Positions 61,825-64,000 of a stretch of 64,000 nucleotides of DNA are shown here, in pieces. Each line of letters opens with the position of its first letter. Position 1 is the first letter of the stretch. The notes beneath the pieces are model-generated. The model worked only from the letters and a program-made list of their open reading frames with translations, was not told the origin of the DNA and did not search any database. The translations under genes were made by a program, and so were the position numbers. The stretch comes from Streptomyces sp. AM 4-1-1 (GTDB lineage Bacteria > Actinomycetota > Actinomycetes > Streptomycetales > Streptomycetaceae), in contig NZ_CP119145.1 in the NCBI RefSeq assembly GCF_029167625.1, forward strand, positions 6,882,001-6,946,000, in the 5' to 3' direction.

Positions 61825-62934
61825 ATGAACCACGACGACCCCGTCCTGCTGCGTACCGAGGGACGGGCCCTGCACATCACGCTCAACAGGCCGCGCGCCC
61901 TCAACGCGCTCACCCACGACATGGTGCGGCGGATCGACGAGGCCCTCACCGAGGCGGAGCGGGACGACTCGATCACCACGGTGGTGCTTCGCGGGGCGGG
62001 GGAGCGCGGCCTCTGCGCGGGCGGCGACATCCGCACCATCTGGGAGAACGCCCGTACGGGCGGTCACGCGTCGACCGCTTTCTGGCGCGACGAATACCTC
62101 CTCAACGCCCGGATCGCCCGCTTTCCGAAGCCGTACGTCGCACTCATGGACGGCATCGTGATGGGCGGAGGAGTCGGGGTGTCCGCCCACGGAGACGTCC
62201 GTGTCGTCACGGAGCGCTCACAGATCGCCATGCCCGAGACCGGCATCGGCTTCGTCCCCGACGTCGGCGGCACCCACCTCCTGGCCTCCGCACCCGGCGA
62301 GCTGGGCACCCACCTGGCGCTCACCGGAACCGCGGTCGGCCCCGCCGACGCGCTGCTGTGCGGCCTCGCCGACCACTTCGTACCCTCTTCGCGCCTCGCG
62401 GAACTGACCGAGGCCCTGGCCATGAGCGGAACGGCCGCCGAGGTCACGCGGACCGTGGAGCGGTACGCGACAGCCGCGCCCCGGAGCGGGCTCGCGGCGC
62501 ACCGGGAGTGGATCGACGTCTGCTACGCGTCCGAATCCGTCGAGGAGATCGTCGACCGGCTCCAGGGCTGTCCCGCGCCCGCCGCCGGGGAGGCCGCCGG
62601 AACACTCCTCTCCAGGTCGCCCACCGCTCTGAAGGTGACCCTCGCCGCCGTGCGCCGGGCCCGTCGGCTCGGTGACCTGGAAGCGGTGCTCGATCAGGAG
62701 TTCCGCGTCTCGTACGCCGCCCGTGTCCTGCCCGATCTCATCGAGGGCATCCGTGCCCGGATCATCGACAAGGACCGTGCCCCGCACTGGCGGCCCGCCG
62801 GACTGGACCAGGTCACCGACGGCGACGTGGCCCGCTTCTTCACGCCGTTGGGCGACGAGGAGCTGGGGCTCGCCCCCGGGCGCGTCCCAGCGACCACCGG
62901 TCCGGACACCGGCGCCCGGACCGGCCAGGTCTGA
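61825..62934 (+). CDS. 3-hydroxyisobutyryl-CoA hydrolase-like enoyl-CoA hydratase family enzyme
   Basis: 369-aa crotonase-fold enzyme. The oxyanion-hole block GERGLCAGGDIRTIW and the catalytic Glu138 and Asp146 (PETGIGFVPDVGG) are those of 3-hydroxyisobutyryl-CoA hydrolase, which removes CoA in valine breakdown. The length (against about 260 for simple hydratases) and the C-terminal region (VLDQEFRVSYAARVLPDLIEGIRARIIDKDRAPHW) agree. ATG 61825 has GGAG 7 nt upstream. It stands alone here. Confidence 0.92.
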   Translation: MNHDDPVLLRTEGRALHITLNRPRALNALTHDMVRRIDEALTEAERDDSITTVVLRGAGERGLCAGGDIRTIWENARTGGHASTAFWRDEYLLNARIARFPKPYVALMDGIVMGGGVGVSAHGDVRVVTERSQIAMPETGIGFVPDVGGTHLLASAPGELGTHLALTGTAVGPADALLCGLADHFVPSSRLAELTEALAMSGTAAEVTRTVERYATAAPRSGLAAHREWIDVCYASESVEEIVDRLQGCPAPAAGEAAGTLLSRSPTALKVTLAAVRRARRLGDLEAVLDQEFRVSYAARVLPDLIEGIRARIIDKDRAPHWRPAGLDQVTDGDVARFFTPLGDEELGLAPGRVPATTGPDTGARTGQV

Positions 62935-62982
62935 GCCGGCCCGCCCGATCCGGACCAGGGACGGGCACCGACCCGCCGCGGG

Positions 62983-63210
62983 TCAGTGGGCCGAATCGGA
63001 CAGGCTCGGCCTGAGCGTCCGTACGAGATCGAAGAACCTGGCCTCGTTGCCCGAGAGCCCGGCCCGTCGCAGCGCGCCGTCGGCCTCCGCGATCGGGGAG
63101 GCCAGCAGCGGCAGATACAGGGGCGCGTCGTCCGGGTCCACCAGCGCGGCGCGTGCCGTTTCCAGCAGCCGGATGTACGCCTGGGCCGCGGCGAGTTCGT
63201 CATCGCTCAT
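62983..63210 (-). CDS. Small acidic hypothetical protein, 75 aa
   Basis: Helical, soluble, acidic (SDDELAAAQAYIRLLETARAA). ATG 63210 has GGAG about 8 nt upstream, and codon use matches neighbours, so I accept it despite its size. It ends 48 bp from the convergent hydrolase gene. No family recognised. Confidence 0.6.
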   Translation of the reverse strand: MSDDELAAAQAYIRLLETARAALVDPDDAPLYLPLLASPIAEADGALRRAGLSGNEARFFDLVRTLRPSLSDSAH

Positions 63211-63306
63211 CTCAGCATCTCCAGATCAGAGGTGTTGGCCCGTCAAGCATCCCCCATGGGTCCGACAACTCCCGTCGCCGCCGGGTACACGGCCGGTGCG
63301 TCGGCG

Positions 63307-63792
63307 TCAGCTCCTGCGGTCGCGGCGTGTGGGCGGCTCGACCTCCACGTACCGTCGGCGCCGTGGCCCGCGGTACAGCAGCGCCGTCCAGCCCAGCCCC
63401 TCCAGCACTCCGGCGCACCTGGCCAGCGCGTCCTCCTCCTGGTGCGCGGCCCCGCCGCCCGGCGGACCGAGCCACTCCACCCGTACGGTGCCGGGCGTCT
63501 CGCCCCGCCCCACGCGGTACCCGGTCGCCACCCGCGACCCGGACGGGTCGACCGCCGAGGCGGCCGTTCCCGACGCCTCAAGAGCCAGGGCCACCGCTCG
63601 TACCGGCTGGTTGAGTTCCCACCGGGCGGGGGAGTCCTCGGGCCTTCCCGGACCGGTGTTCGTCAGCCGACGGATCTCCAGCAGCCCGGCGAACGCCGTC
63701 CGCACCGACGCGTCTCGTCGTCCGTCCGGCTCGCCCGTCGGCGGGCCGTCCCCGGTGGCGGGCTCGAATCCGGCCCCTTCCCCGATGCCCAT
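63307..63792 (-). CDS. Hypothetical protein, 161 aa
   Basis: Soluble protein. After a Gly/Pro/Glu-rich leader (about 1-28), the rest contains RTAFAGLLEIRRLTNTG, a central LNQPVRAVALALEASG segment, and a final strand-rich part (TVRVEWLGPP, LARCAGVLEGLGWTALLYRGPRRRRYVEVEPP). ATG 63792 has AAGGGGAG only 3 nt upstream; longer in-frame starts reach the window edge side without a ribosome site, so the true N-terminus is unsure. No family recognised. Confidence 0.6.
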   Translation of the reverse strand: MGIGEGAGFEPATGDGPPTGEPDGRRDASVRTAFAGLLEIRRLTNTGPGRPEDSPARWELNQPVRAVALALEASGTAASAVDPSGSRVATGYRVGRGETPGTVRVEWLGPPGGGAAHQEEDALARCAGVLEGLGWTALLYRGPRRRRYVEVEPPTRRDRRS

Positions 63793-64000
63793 CAGCTCCC
63801 CTTGGATACCCGACCCCTGCGGCTCACCGGGGACAACCGTCTTCCCGATGGTTCCCCGACTCCCGGCCAGTGTCCTTTGCCGCACTGACAGTTGCCCGCC
63901 GTGGGGCGAGGACGTCGGCGCAACCCGGGTGAACCCGCCCGGCGGACCCGGTCGGTCCCGGGGTACTCGACGCCTTGACGGTGTCCACACCTCCATGCCT

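Noticed and set aside
1..64000. Secondary-metabolite gene cluster
   Set aside because: No polyketide synthase, NRPS, terpene cyclase or RiPP maturation gene; the aromatic-ring enzymes form a catabolic pathway.

Overview
The window looks like chromosomal DNA of a Streptomyces or a very close actinomycete. GC is very high, GTG and TTG starts are common, genes often overlap by 4 bp (ATGA/GTGA), rare TTA codons occur in two genes, and many families are typical of the genus (partner-switching regulators, LytR-CpsA-Psr protein, SWIM/SNF2 pair, roadblock protein). I see no rRNA, tRNA, CRISPR array, insertion sequence, prophage or polyketide/NRPS gene. About 61 protein genes can be supported.

Layout. 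249-2646: a secreted subtilisin-like protease with a TTA codon, then a LysR regulator. 2749-9794: an eight-gene minus-strand operon for meta-cleavage of 3-hydroxyanthranilate (kynurenine/2-nitrobenzoate type 'nba' pathway), in the order I recall for the Pseudomonas fluorescens KU-7 cluster. A divergent MFS transporter follows (10111), then a carboxylesterase. 12807-15234: a tightly coupled RsbQ-like hydrolase, PAS-PP2C phosphatase and STAS protein. 15362-17364: small secreted, tail-anchored and lipoprotein genes.

17531-28765: a DapA-family lyase, a ketoglutarate-semialdehyde-type aldehyde dehydrogenase, a GntR/FCD regulator, an Xaa-Pro aminopeptidase and a five-gene peptide ABC transporter. 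They share a palindrome (AATGT-S-ACATT); one copy lies inside a good promoter spacer. The set fits import and breakdown of proline- or hydroxyproline-containing peptides under one repressor.

28794-39217: an HTH regulator, an anti-sigma-type ATPase, an osmoprotectant ABC system whose ATPase gene is convergent to the rest, a prolyl-aminopeptidase-like hydrolase, a quinone oxidoreductase and a Tat-exported amidase. 39794-47289: a SWIM/SNF2 pair, a fatty-acid desaturase, a MOSC protein and an MpaB-like protein. 47463-50050: TerD, a short TatA-like protein and an LCP protein. 50158-54525: an MgtA-type P-type ATPase coupled to an ArsR regulator, divergent from a voltage-gated cation channel with an odd selectivity filter, with an inverted repeat between them. 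54805-63792: a flavin/F420 oxidoreductase, a lone roadblock protein, a DUF6397-like protein with a perfect pentapeptide repeat, acetyltransferases, a histidine phosphatase, a PAS-GAF-SpoIIE-HATPase phosphatase, a 3-hydroxyisobutyryl-CoA hydrolase-like enzyme and two small unknown genes.

Points most worth a second look are the RsbQ/PP2C/STAS operon, the GntR palindrome regulon, the ArsR/MgtA/channel module, and the two short tandem repeats (7-mers at 39763, 15-mers at 56039).
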